DNA of 12,114 nucleotides from JBGAWK01 sp044227665. Lineage in GTDB: Bacteria; Bacteroidota; Bacteroidia; Chitinophagales; JADIYW01. Every line of letters starts with the position of its first letter. Positions within the stretch are counted from its first letter, which is position 1. A program made the position numbers and the translations under genes. Shown here piece by piece: positions 1-7,918 of this stretch. The stretch is from NCBI GenBank assembly GCA_044227665.1, contig JBGAWK010000065.1:1-12114 (forward strand). The letters are read 5' to 3'. The notes beneath the pieces are model-generated. The model was not told where the DNA came from. It searched no databases and saw only the letters and a list, made by a program, of their open reading frames with translations.

Positions 1-510
1 TGCGCCACCTAAGGCTTCTGCTTCTATAAAACATTTAGAAGTTTTTTCCAATAATTGTGCTGCTACATAAGTGTCTTCAATAGAATTGCCGAGAGTGATA
101 CACAGACCTTCCTGTGTAATTGTAGCATAGCGACCTTTAAGTGCTACTGCTACAGACACGGCATTGTGTTTGGAAATTTTTACGCTTACCCCTAGGAGCT
201 GTGCTTGGTCATCAAGGATAGGTGGAATTTCTTTTTTTATACTTGATGCGTATTCATGTCTGCTAAAAAATATCGTATCTATATTTTTTCTTACAGAAAA
301 TATTTTTTTCGCAAATTCAATATATTCATGGCTTTTGTCATCTAAAAACAAGATGTCGTTTTCCGTTTGTATATCGCAGATTTCTTTGTCGGGATGGGTG
401 ATATAGATTCTGCCGGCACGGTCTCTTGTGGCAATACAGTATATGTTTACTTCCCCCCACGAGACATATCCGATGTGTAGCTCTTCAAAACTTCTTATTG
501 CCTGTATCAT
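1..510 (-). CDS. Degenerate class II aldolase/adducin-fold protein, 3' end outside window
   Basis: Open on the minus strand from ATG at 510 to the window edge: 170 codons, no stop, C-terminus missing. An in-frame GTG at 522-520, three bases after the upstream stop, is an alternative start. The sequence aligns along its length with the intact aldolase encoded just upstream: WGEVNIY for WGNVSVK, NIDTIFFSRHEYAS for NINSVIHTHQMYAS, and TQEGLCI for SNHGAIC, followed by a matching IEDTYVAAQLLE helix. The residues that coordinate the catalytic metal in class II aldolases are replaced: the HTH histidines by Phe82 and Arg84, and the NHG histidine by Glu134. The TPSG phosphate loop reads THPD. I infer a catalytically dead paralogue, perhaps a regulatory or structural partner in a mixed oligomer. 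It is almost certainly co-transcribed with 526-1107. The fold assignment is confident; the role is unknown. Confidence 0.8.
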   Translation of the reverse strand, partial: MIQAIRSFEELHIGYVSWGEVNIYCIATRDRAGRIYITHPDKEICDIQTENDILFLDDKSHEYIEFAKKIFSVRKNIDTIFFSRHEYASSIKKEIPPILDDQAQLLGVSVKISKHNAVSVAVALKGRYATITQEGLCITLGNSIEDTYVAAQLLEKTSKCFIEAEALGGA

Positions 511-525
511 CTTATTGCGCACGAT

Positions 526-1107
526 TTATCCTTTTTGAGATTCTAAATATGTCTTACAAGCGGCTTCCAATGTCTGAGCCACCCTGAAGGCATCTTCCAA
601 GGTTTTTCCTATACATATAGCACCGTGATTGGACATGACGGCAGCATTGGAGGTGTCTATAGCTTTCGCTGTATCTAGCGTAATTTTTTTGGTATTGGGA
701 AGTGCATACGGTGCCGATTTTATGATTTCTGCACCTAATATCTCTTTGTGCTCCGACTTCAGTACTTTTATATCTTTTTGGGTAACAGCAATGATAGAGG
801 CATACATTTGGTGGGTGTGAATGACACTATTTATATTGGGTCGCGTTTTATATACTTGAGCATGAAGTTTCAATTCTGATGAGGGCTTTAGTTTTCCTTC
901 ATATTTGAGGGTATGAAAATTTACCAACACCATTTCCTCGGGGGTGAGCTCATCATACCGTCGCCCACTAGGTGTAATCACCATGTGCGTGTCGCTTACT
1001 TTTACGCTCACATTGCCCCAAGTTCTAGCCACCAGCCCTTCTTTGAGAAGCCTCTTTCCGGCATCGGAGACTATTATTTTTGCTTTAGTGACATCAGCAT
1101 ATAGCAT
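526..1107 (-). CDS. Class II aldolase/adducin family protein (sugar-phosphate aldolase or dehydratase type)
   Basis: A 193-residue protein, slightly short for the FucA/AraD/MtnB superfamily (usually about 200-230). Family hallmarks are visible in order: TWGNVS at 29-34, the TPSG phosphate-binding loop at 45-48, SSE with the candidate catalytic Glu78, the HTH zinc ligands His97 and His99, and NHG with the third ligand His161. Members cleave or epimerise sugar phosphates (fuculose-, ribulose- or rhamnulose-phosphate) or dehydrate methylthioribulose phosphate, with Zn2+ and a tetrameric cytoplasmic active site. Nothing here identifies the substrate, and no sugar kinase or isomerase gene lies beside it, so I give no symbol. 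It is first in a minus-strand operon with the degenerate paralogue at 1-510. A consensus -7 element lies 15 bases before the ATG. Confidence 0.93.
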   Translation of the reverse strand: MLYADVTKAKIIVSDAGKRLLKEGLVARTWGNVSVKVSDTHMVITPSGRRYDELTPEEMVLVNFHTLKYEGKLKPSSELKLHAQVYKTRPNINSVIHTHQMYASIIAVTQKDIKVLKSEHKEILGAEIIKSAPYALPNTKKITLDTAKAIDTSNAAVMSNHGAICIGKTLEDAFRVAQTLEAACKTYLESQKG

Positions 1108-1121
1108 TTTACTATTTTTTA

Positions 1122-1129
1122 CAAAGATA
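1122..1129 (-). promoter_or_regulatory. Bacteroidota -7 promoter element upstream of the aldolase operon
   Basis: The minus strand reads TATCTTTG, an exact fit to TAnnTTTG, placed 15 bases before the aldolase ATG at 1107. The leader would be very short. I see no convincing -33 TTG at the usual distance of about 19 bases, so the call rests on the -7 match and its position. Confidence 0.5.
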
Positions 1130-1241
1130 AAATCTAGGAATGTCTTTATTGTGAAGAAAAAAATAAATCACATATTAGGTGTTCTTATGTTCTACTTTTT
1201 TATTTCCTTTAAAGATTCTAATAATAGACCTATAATATTCT

Positions 1242-2693
1242 ATGAATGATTTGCATCTATTGATACAATCGCTGTCGCCTAATGAAAAGCGATATGTAAG
1301 TATTTATATCAATAAATTTAGCTCTGCAAAAAACAACTACTCTATTTTATATGAATGTATAGAAAAACAAACGAAATATAATGAAGCAGAAATCGTAAAA
1401 AAGCTGCGCAAAGAATCCTTTGTCAAGCATCTGGCCGTGACGAAGCACTATCTGTACGACCTCATCCTCAATGCTATGCGTGAATATTACGACGAGCATT
1501 TCTTGGACTGGAAGTTGAAAAAGCAAGCACAGCAGGTATTTGTGCTCACCTCCAAGGGACTAGATAGAGCGGGGCATAGATTATTACTCAAAGTAAAAGA
1601 GCTGGCATGGCAATACGAAAACTATTATGTGTTGCTGGATATGCTCAACCACGAAAAATGGCTATTCGGCAATAGAAGAATAGAAACCAGGCAACTAGAT
1701 TTTGGCATTACCATCTGTAAAGAAGAACAAAGAGCACTGCAGTATCTGACTAAGATACAGGATTATAAATCGGTATGGCATCAGCTGACCTATTATGAAC
1801 TCAATCAAAAGGAATATACTAGCAATACCTATACTGAACATCTTGGTCAATGTATTGATACACCTTTGATGCAGCAAGAAATCATACAAGATTCCTACCT
1901 CATAAGCACATGGTATCACTCCGTATGGGCTCATTATTACATGCTCAGCGCTGATGCGCACAAACATTTTATTCATTATAAAAAAGTAGTAGAAATTCGA
2001 GAGCAACAGCTCCAAGCACAGCCTGAAGCACCTATAGATTTGCTAGCTACCTACTATAATTTTATGCTCGCATGTTATCAAAACAAACAGTGGGATGACT
2101 TACATACCTATTTGCAAAAAATTCAAAAATTAGATACTAAAAGTATAGAACGGAAGATTAAATTCTTTCATGACTACTACCATAGTGCTTTGTTGTATTA
2201 CTTGGGAACCCATCAATACGCAGAAGGACATCTTCTGATACTTGAAATTGTAGAAGGGCTAAATGCCTATCAGAGTCGAATTAGAATAGATTTTCTGATA
2301 TGGATATGGCAATGTATGGGCTTGATATGCTTTTTCAATAAAGATTATAAGCAAGCGCATCATTGGTGGATGCAGATAGTGCAACTCGAAAAAACGGAGA
2401 TAGAAATCAAAATACAATGCAGTGTAGAACTGTACATGCTCATGCTCGCTATAGAAGAGGGTAATTTGGATGTTTTTGACTATCAAATCAAGCAGGCTTA
2501 CAACCGTGTGAAAGAGAACAACCTATTGGATGACAATGTTACTGCTTGGATGGATTTTTGTAAAAATATAGTCAAAAATGGTAAAGCTCACATCAAAGAC
2601 TTCCTAGCATTGCAACATCAAATTACCTACACCAAACATTCTATTTTGGATGATTTTATGCTACAATGGATAAATATAAGGGCTGCTAAATAA
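1242..2693 (+). CDS. Uncharacterised alpha-helical protein, TPR-like solenoid
   Basis: A 483-residue protein with no signal peptide or membrane segment, predicted to be cytoplasmic. It starts MNDLHLLIQSLSPNEKRY and is rich in Leu, Tyr, Trp, Gln, Lys and Glu throughout. Successive amphipathic helices recur with Tyr, Trp and Ala at packing positions, for example ATYYNFMLACYQNKQWDDL and FFNKDYKQAHHWWMQIVQL. This resembles degenerate TPR or other helical-hairpin arrays, but I see no canonical 34-residue TPR that would settle it. It has no catalytic motif. The gene is divergent from the aldolase operon across 134 bases and is followed by 125 non-coding bases, so it is probably monocistronic. Similar proteins beginning with a 'LSPNEKRY'-like segment are, as I recall, common hypothetical proteins in Bacteroidota. 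The function is unknown. Confidence 0.88.
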   Translation: MNDLHLLIQSLSPNEKRYVSIYINKFSSAKNNYSILYECIEKQTKYNEAEIVKKLRKESFVKHLAVTKHYLYDLILNAMREYYDEHFLDWKLKKQAQQVFVLTSKGLDRAGHRLLLKVKELAWQYENYYVLLDMLNHEKWLFGNRRIETRQLDFGITICKEEQRALQYLTKIQDYKSVWHQLTYYELNQKEYTSNTYTEHLGQCIDTPLMQQEIIQDSYLISTWYHSVWAHYYMLSADAHKHFIHYKKVVEIREQQLQAQPEAPIDLLATYYNFMLACYQNKQWDDLHTYLQKIQKLDTKSIERKIKFFHDYYHSALLYYLGTHQYAEGHLLILEIVEGLNAYQSRIRIDFLIWIWQCMGLICFFNKDYKQAHHWWMQIVQLEKTEIEIKIQCSVELYMLMLAIEEGNLDVFDYQIKQAYNRVKENNLLDDNVTAWMDFCKNIVKNGKAHIKDFLALQHQITYTKHSILDDFMLQWINIRAAK

Positions 2694-2785
2694 ACTCATA
2701 ATATATACATTTACAATATTTTATGATTTTATTTTGATTTAGAAATTTAAAAATCTGAAAAAAGCGATTTATATGCCTCAGTCTA

Positions 2786-2817
2786 TAGATATAGTTTTGC
2801 TGTACAAACTATATCTA
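2786..2817 (+). promoter_or_regulatory. 12-base perfect inverted repeat over promoter and start: operator or leader hairpin
   Basis: The left arm TAGATATAGTTT (2786-2797) is the exact reverse complement of the right arm AAACTATATCTA (2806-2817), with an 8-base spacer. The right arm ends one base before the start codon at 2819. Two readings fit: a dimeric repressor operator covering the -7 element, or an mRNA hairpin occluding the ribosome site. A transcript starting in the usual place downstream of TAGTTTTG would lack the left arm, which favours the operator reading. Confidence 0.6.
2792..2799 (+). promoter_or_regulatory. Bacteroidota -7 promoter element upstream of the zinc-ribbon gene
   Basis: TAGTTTTG matches TAnnTTTG exactly and ends 19 bases before the ATG at 2819. 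It lies inside the left arm and loop of the perfect inverted repeat at 2786-2817, so anything binding that repeat would cover the promoter. No clear -33 TTG is visible upstream. Confidence 0.55.
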
Positions 2818-2818
2818 C

Positions 2819-3169
2819 ATGAAGTATTTATGTCCCAACTGCAAAAGTGAGCGATTAGGAAAATATTCTGGAAGCACGACCAACTATAGCTACGATAATA
2901 TCACAGAATATCTTTTTTCGGAATATCTGATAATGGATATGCAGCAGAGCAGCCAAATACCTATGGTATGTCTGATCTGCAAACACACATTTCCTTCAGA
3001 TAAAATCCTACAAGTAAATTATGATGAAGCACCTTCTGCAATGGATGAAACGACCAAAGCACATCTGAAATATCTCTTACAAAATGATAAAATGAAAGCT
3101 GTAACCTACTGCAAGAATGTACTGGGGTATTCTTTATCAGAGAGTGTCAAAATCATTGAAAACATATAA
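2819..3169 (+). CDS. Small zinc-ribbon protein with L7/L12-like C-terminal helical segment
   Basis: A 116-residue cytoplasmic protein. Two CxxC knuckles, CPNC (Cys5, Cys8) and CLIC (Cys51, Cys54), form a probable zinc ribbon with an unusually long spacer of 42 residues. The C-terminus (about 85-116: KMKAVTYCKNVLGYSLSESV) follows the helix-turn-helix pattern of ribosomal protein L7/L12 C-terminal domains, where 'K..AIK..R...GLGLKEAK..VE' is typical. Zinc-ribbon proteins with such tails are recurrent small hypothetical proteins. A role in nucleic acid or ribosome binding is inference. It is the first gene of a likely three-gene operon: 11 bases separate it from the lipoprotein gene. A promoter element and a 12-base inverted repeat sit immediately upstream, so it could autoregulate, but this is untested. 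Confidence 0.85.
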   Translation: MKYLCPNCKSERLGKYSGSTTNYSYDNITEYLFSEYLIMDMQQSSQIPMVCLICKHTFPSDKILQVNYDEAPSAMDETTKAHLKYLLQNDKMKAVTYCKNVLGYSLSESVKIIENI

Positions 3170-3180
3170 AATTAAAAATT

Positions 3181-3966
3181 ATGACGAAAATTATCTTTTA
3201 TATATCTATCATTATTACAATCATCTCTTGTAGTAAAGAAAAAAACAGCGATGTAGTAGAACCAACTGCCACCTACGCTTATGTAAGAACACAAAATGAT
3301 TCCAGTTCAGTAAGTAACAACTATCGAAGATATTATGAATACACTAATAACCTCATAAGTTATGATTCAGCGTATCAAATAGTTAATGGATTTTATACAG
3401 TATATGTATATCCGAAGGTAGGGAATATTATAAATAGAAACTATAAAGATGGCACTCCTACATATAGATATACACTAGATGCAAATGGCGTAATTGCTAC
3501 CTCAAACTATATATATCCATCATTTAATTTGCTAAAAACATTTAATTATGATGAACAAAAAAGGCTAATAACCAGTAGAGATTCTGGTATCGTGGCTATA
3601 ACATTAGATACTTTAACATGGGAAGGTCTTAATATGGTTAAAAGAAAAAGTGTCATTTTGTATAACTCTGGTGATAAGCGTATTTTGGAATATACGTACA
3701 ATTTTGATTTGAGTAAGAAAAACAACCTATTAAACCAATATTTGGGTTATGCATATTTTGGATACAACGATGCGTTTACAAGCGATAATGTTTGTACCAG
3801 TTCAGTTCGGGTTGATTATGTATATACGGCGGGCAATCCTATTCCAGCGGTTAGCACGTATAATACCAGCTATAACCACACTTTTGACGATCGAAATAGA
3901 ATAATACAACGTATTACCCAAAGGGATGGAGGAATTATTTTTAAATCAACATTTACATATTATTAA
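3181..3966 (+). CDS. Beta-rich lipoprotein with YD-like strands, function unknown
   Basis: A 261-residue protein. The N-terminus is a short hydrophobic stretch ending in a lipobox (IIS-Cys17) followed by Ser, Lys and Glu, so it is a predicted lipoprotein that could reach the outer membrane. The mature part is Tyr-, Asn- and Thr-rich with repeated strand-turn units of the form Y.YT(L/N)D.NG, such as YRYTLDANGVI, FNYDEQKRLI and HTFDDRNRIIQRI. It ends in FTYY. The pattern recalls the YD-like lipoproteins of Bacteroidota (DUF4595-type); I cannot confirm the family by eye. It lies 11 bases after the zinc-ribbon gene and 42 bases before the fibre gene on the same strand. A role in anchoring or assembling the fibre is possible but speculative. 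The start ATG at 3181 gives the signal peptide directly. Confidence 0.85.
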   Translation: MTKIIFYISIIITIISCSKEKNSDVVEPTATYAYVRTQNDSSSVSNNYRRYYEYTNNLISYDSAYQIVNGFYTVYVYPKVGNIINRNYKDGTPTYRYTLDANGVIATSNYIYPSFNLLKTFNYDEQKRLITSRDSGIVAITLDTLTWEGLNMVKRKSVILYNSGDKRILEYTYNFDLSKKNNLLNQYLGYAYFGYNDAFTSDNVCTSSVRVDYVYTAGNPIPAVSTYNTSYNHTFDDRNRIIQRITQRDGGIIFKSTFTYY

Positions 3967-4008
3967 TGACGGTCAAAACCATAAAACCATTTTTTAGCTA
4001 CAGAAATT

Positions 4009-7000
4009 ATGCTTATGAAAAGAATACTACAAATATCTATTTATTGTCTTTTATCCTACACTACAAATGCTCAAAATATAGGCATTAATACTACAGGCGC
4101 TACACCAGATGCTTCTGCTGGTTTAGATATTAATTTTACTGATAAAGGAGTATTAATTCCAAGAGTATTGCTTCAAAGCACTGCAGATGTTTCTACTATT
4201 ACCTCTCCAGCCCCAAGTTTGTTAGTGTATAATAACAATGCATCTATATCAGGTATTGGAGCCAATGGCAAAGGCTATTATTATTGGGATGGATTTAAGT
4301 GGATAAATCTAAAACCTTATACAGGCAACGATAACGACCACGATTGGTACGAAGAAGGAACCACAACAGCTCCAGATGCTATTACTGACGATATATTTCA
4401 TACAGGAAATTTAGGTATTGGCAAAAATACTACCGATTACAAACTAGATGTAGAAGAGAGCGGAGATAAAGAATTTGGTATTAAGCTTAGCCATTCAGGT
4501 TCTGTTAGTATTTCCAATCAAACAAAAGGAATCGGGGTTTTACTTTCGGGAAATAATACCAATACGCCTGGTTATCAATTTTCTTATATGGCAGAACATA
4601 CAGGCACTTCCAATAATGAGATGAATGCCTTTTTTCATAGAGATTTGAATAATGGCACAGGCATTCATTTTGGGGCTTCATTTATGATGCAAGGCACCGG
4701 AAGTGGCGGAAGAAATGGTGTAAATGTAGATATTTCTAATACAGGAAATGGACTACATCAAGGATTTACAGTAGGCATAAATAATAATGGAAATGGAGAA
4801 AAACGAGGCATGTTAAACGCAATTACTGGCAGTGGCACAGGGCTAAGAAGAAATATCTTAAACAGCATTACACTTTCATCAAATCCTACAGCAATTTCAG
4901 TGAATAATATCATTGATGGTACAGGAAATGGCATACACGTTGGTACTCAGAATGAAGTTACTTCATCTGGAACAGGTCAAAAATATGGTACTCGTAATCT
5001 TATGTCTTCGCCATCAGGGCTATTTATCATTGCAAACGAAAATATTATTACCAGTAGTGGAACGTCATCACAATACAATGTATTCAATGGATTATATGGC
5101 ACAAATACCAGCAATAAATATGGTGTATATAATCAAGTAGCTACAAATACATCTGGAGATTTATATGGGTTAACCAACTCGTTTGCACATAATTCTAATC
5201 ATAATAAAACTGGAGTTTATAATAATTTCACTACCGAGGGAGTAGGGGAAAAAATCGGGTTGTACAATTATTTTTCCGGTAATGGTAATGGAAGCTCTTA
5301 TGGAATAAAAAACTATATTTCAAATACAAATACGAGTACATCTGCCTCTACAGGTGTTAGTACTTCCATTTCAGGAACATCGAATGGTAATCAAATAGGG
5401 GTAGAAAATGCTATAAGTAATAATGGCACTGGAACTCATATTGGTGTTGCTAATACCATTAGTAGTACTGGGTCAAGCCCACATCATGGTGTGTTCAACC
5501 TGTTTATAGGACTAGGCAATAGTGTAAAAAATGGGGTTTATAATTTGATGGCTGGTGATGGCAACGGACTACAACATGGTACTTATAATGAAATACGCGG
5601 TAATGGGTCGGGTAATCATTTTGGTGTATATAATATTATGAGCGGTAGTGGAACGGGCGAGCAATATGCTATCTCTAATCTTATCAATATAAATGGTGCT
5701 GCTAACCAATATGGTATAAATAATTTTCTATTCGGTGGAGGAGCTGGGATAAGATTTGGGGTTAAAAACAACATCTCAGGTACTCATACAGGAAATATTT
5801 ATGGGGTTAGTAATACAATAAATAATATATCATCCAATGAACATATTGGCATCGACAATCAACTTACAGGAGATGGAACAGGGGTGAGAATTGGCGTAAA
5901 TAATAATATCGTCAACAATACTTCCGGCTATATTTATGCTGTAAAAAATCAAATCATTAATGATGTTTCAGATCGTCGTTATGGTTTATACAACTCCTTT
6001 GAAGGGAATTCCGGTGCTAATTATGGAACTTATTCTATCATTTCAGGTAGTTCTACTAATCAACAATACGGTAATTATGTTGAAATTGACAACACAGGCG
6101 ATGGAGACCATGGAGCTTTTGTTGCGAACATTATTAATGGGGGTGGAAGTAATGCAATTTTGGAAGGAAATATATTGACTAATTCACCAGGAGTTAGTTA
6201 TGGCACTAAAATTACCTTGGCAGGCACATCAAATATTCAAAGATATGGACATGAAGTGATCATACCTTCTTCCGTTGGAGGAGAGCATTATGGTATTTAT
6301 GCAGATGTAACAAAGTCAAATTCCTATGCTGCTTATCTATTAGGGAGAGTATCGTTAGGTACAAACACTACCAATAATTATATTTTACCATTTAGCAGAG
6401 GTGCGGTCAATCAAATAATGGTTACAGACGGCAGTGGTAATGTAAATTGGCAGGATGCATCTTCCGTTGGAGATCAAGATTGGTATAAAATTAATACTAG
6501 CTCTATCCCAAATAATACTGATACTATGCATCATATCGGAAATATTTCTATAGGAAAAGCTACTAATTCTGCGAAGCTTGATATTGAAAATACAAATAAC
6601 GCTAAGTCGCTTAAAATAAACAATAACCATACTTTTTCCGGTTCAAAATATGGTATTGAAAACACAGTTTCCGGAACAAATGGTTCGAGTTATATCGGAA
6701 TAGATAATGAGGTGGGTGGAGATGATGTTGCAGCAAAAATCGGCACTTTAAACTATATGTTTGGCACTGGGACAGGCATCCAAACGGGTACTCGCAACCA
6801 ACTAGCATCCCATACAGATGCTGTAATGATAGGTGTGGAAAACCAGTTCTCTAGCAATGGAAACGCAACACATGATGGTGTATGGAATAATTTCTTAAAC
6901 AACGGTACAGGTCTGCAAAGAGGGATTTTTAATCAAATGCAGACTTCGCCAAATAATGCTACTGTTATAGGCAACAATACCAATATATATGGTTCTGGAA

Positions 7001-7707
7001 CAGGTATTCATGTAGGTACGCAAAATGAACTTAGTGCCAATACTAGTGGAATTCATTATGGTACACGCAACCTATTAAGTGGTACAGGTAGTGGAAACCA
7101 GTATGGCATAGAAAACAATATCACCACCTCAGGAAACGGCAACCATTTTGCCGGATATTTTGAAGTAAACAATACAGGCACTGGCATCCATTATGGCGTT
7201 CAGTCTATCGCTAATGGCAATGGCAATTACGCCATTCATGCAACTAATACAAATTCTAGAAGTACTGGAGGTACGGGTATTGCAGGGTATTTCAATGGTG
7301 ATATTGAGGTAAGTGCTGATATACGCCCAACCACCAATAATTTCTCGTGGTGTGGCGATCCTGCTCAAGCGTGGGGCGCCGTATATTCTTATACTTATCC
7401 TACGCCGTCTGATGCCAGATTAAAACAACAAATTATGCCAATTAATTATGGTATTGAAACGATAAAACAACTTAATCCTGTATCCTATTTTTATAATAAT
7501 GATACTACCACGCATAGGTTGGGTTTTATAGCACAAGAAATACAAAATATAGTACCAGAAGCAGTAGTAGAAAATACAAGAAATGAAGATGGCATGTTGA
7601 GTGTAAACTATACAGAACTTATTCCTATTCTCACTAAAGCAATACAAGAGCAACAAGCACTCATCATCAAGTTACAACAGGATATAGAACTTTTGAAATC
7701 AAAATAA
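4009..7707 (+). CDS. Secreted repeat fibre with C-terminal S74 (intramolecular chaperone) domain
   Basis: A 1232-residue protein. It has a Sec signal ending TTNAQ at about residue 22; ATG at 4015 (MKRILQ) is an equally good start, removing two residues. The N-terminal module (23-105) has the NIGINTTGATPDASAGLDI style of Bacteroidota surface proteins. Then come a DWY...GIGK header (112-139), a long array of 15-residue repeats (about 176-765), a second header (824-850), a shorter array (about 881-1066), and the S74 domain. The S74 motifs are SDARLK at 1134-1139 and LGFIAQEIQNIVPEAV at 1171-1186. The tail from 1205 is a probable coiled coil. In phage tailspikes S74 domains drive trimerisation of beta-helical stems and then self-cleave at the Ser of SDxRLK. 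By analogy this is a trimeric surface fibre or adhesin. No type IX sorting domain is visible. It is last in the operon with the lipoprotein gene. Confidence 0.92.
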   Translation: MLMKRILQISIYCLLSYTTNAQNIGINTTGATPDASAGLDINFTDKGVLIPRVLLQSTADVSTITSPAPSLLVYNNNASISGIGANGKGYYYWDGFKWINLKPYTGNDNDHDWYEEGTTTAPDAITDDIFHTGNLGIGKNTTDYKLDVEESGDKEFGIKLSHSGSVSISNQTKGIGVLLSGNNTNTPGYQFSYMAEHTGTSNNEMNAFFHRDLNNGTGIHFGASFMMQGTGSGGRNGVNVDISNTGNGLHQGFTVGINNNGNGEKRGMLNAITGSGTGLRRNILNSITLSSNPTAISVNNIIDGTGNGIHVGTQNEVTSSGTGQKYGTRNLMSSPSGLFIIANENIITSSGTSSQYNVFNGLYGTNTSNKYGVYNQVATNTSGDLYGLTNSFAHNSNHNKTGVYNNFTTEGVGEKIGLYNYFSGNGNGSSYGIKNYISNTNTSTSASTGVSTSISGTSNGNQIGVENAISNNGTGTHIGVANTISSTGSSPHHGVFNLFIGLGNSVKNGVYNLMAGDGNGLQHGTYNEIRGNGSGNHFGVYNIMSGSGTGEQYAISNLININGAANQYGINNFLFGGGAGIRFGVKNNISGTHTGNIYGVSNTINNISSNEHIGIDNQLTGDGTGVRIGVNNNIVNNTSGYIYAVKNQIINDVSDRRYGLYNSFEGNSGANYGTYSIISGSSTNQQYGNYVEIDNTGDGDHGAFVANIINGGGSNAILEGNILTNSPGVSYGTKITLAGTSNIQRYGHEVIIPSSVGGEHYGIYADVTKSNSYAAYLLGRVSLGTNTTNNYILPFSRGAVNQIMVTDGSGNVNWQDASSVGDQDWYKINTSSIPNNTDTMHHIGNISIGKATNSAKLDIENTNNAKSLKINNNHTFSGSKYGIENTVSGTNGSSYIGIDNEVGGDDVAAKIGTLNYMFGTGTGIQTGTRNQLASHTDAVMIGVENQFSSNGNATHDGVWNNFLNNGTGLQRGIFNQMQTSPNNATVIGNNTNIYGSGTGIHVGTQNELSANTSGIHYGTRNLLSGTGSGNQYGIENNITTSGNGNHFAGYFEVNNTGTGIHYGVQSIANGNGNYAIHATNTNSRSTGGTGIAGYFNGDIEVSADIRPTTNNFSWCGDPAQAWGAVYSYTYPTPSDARLKQQIMPINYGIETIKQLNPVSYFYNNDTTTHRLGFIAQEIQNIVPEAVVENTRNEDGMLSVNYTELIPILTKAIQEQQALIIKLQQDIELLKSK
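4579..6303 (+). repeat. First array of 15-residue (45-base) repeats in the fibre
   Basis: The unit is approximately [YIF]-G-[VIT]-x-N followed by a G/N/S/T-rich decapeptide containing GxGTG. The YGxxN motif falls at residues 236, 251, 266, 281, 296, 311 and so on to 431 in exact steps of 15. It shifts once by two residues to 448, then keeps step from 463 to 658 before loosening by one residue at 672 and 701. About 39 units can be placed by eye between residues 191 and 765. The units are divergent at the DNA level, so this is an old, selected period and not a recent tandem expansion. Confidence 0.88.
6649..7206 (+). repeat. Second array of 15-residue repeats in the fibre
   Basis: The same unit resumes after a non-repeat interval. 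YGIEN, IGIDN, IGTLN, TGTRN, IGVEN, DGVWN and RGIFN start at residues 881, 896, 911, 926, 941, 956 and 971. After a one-residue slip, further units start at 987, 1002, 1017, 1032, 1047 and 1062. This gives about 13 units leading towards the S74 domain. Confidence 0.85.
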
Positions 7708-7918
7708 AATACTGGGTGCTATTCCCCATTTTACGTTAGCACAAAAATAATTTCTCATTAATGAAAAAAAGATATAAGCAACTGATAATCAATAACAAAA
7801 TTCGGCATTAGCTAGTATTGCTATGACGATAGTACTAAATCATCAACATTTGTGATGACATCGGACGACAAAAATTCCAAAAACCCTGTACCTAACCGAC
7901 TGTATAGACCTATTAATT

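Noticed and set aside
944..1249. Plus-strand open frame over the aldolase start and the divergent promoter region
   Set aside because: It is antisense to a clear class II aldolase and ends in the AT-rich intergenic region, so it is a shadow frame.
4579..7206. CRISPR-like or recent tandem DNA repeat because of the 45-base period
   Set aside because: The units are highly divergent in DNA, lack constant repeats with variable spacers, and lie inside one continuous reading frame.
7713..7740. Possible terminator after the fibre gene (TGGG...CCCA then TTTTA)
   Set aside because: The stem is only four base pairs and the T run is short, below what I would call.
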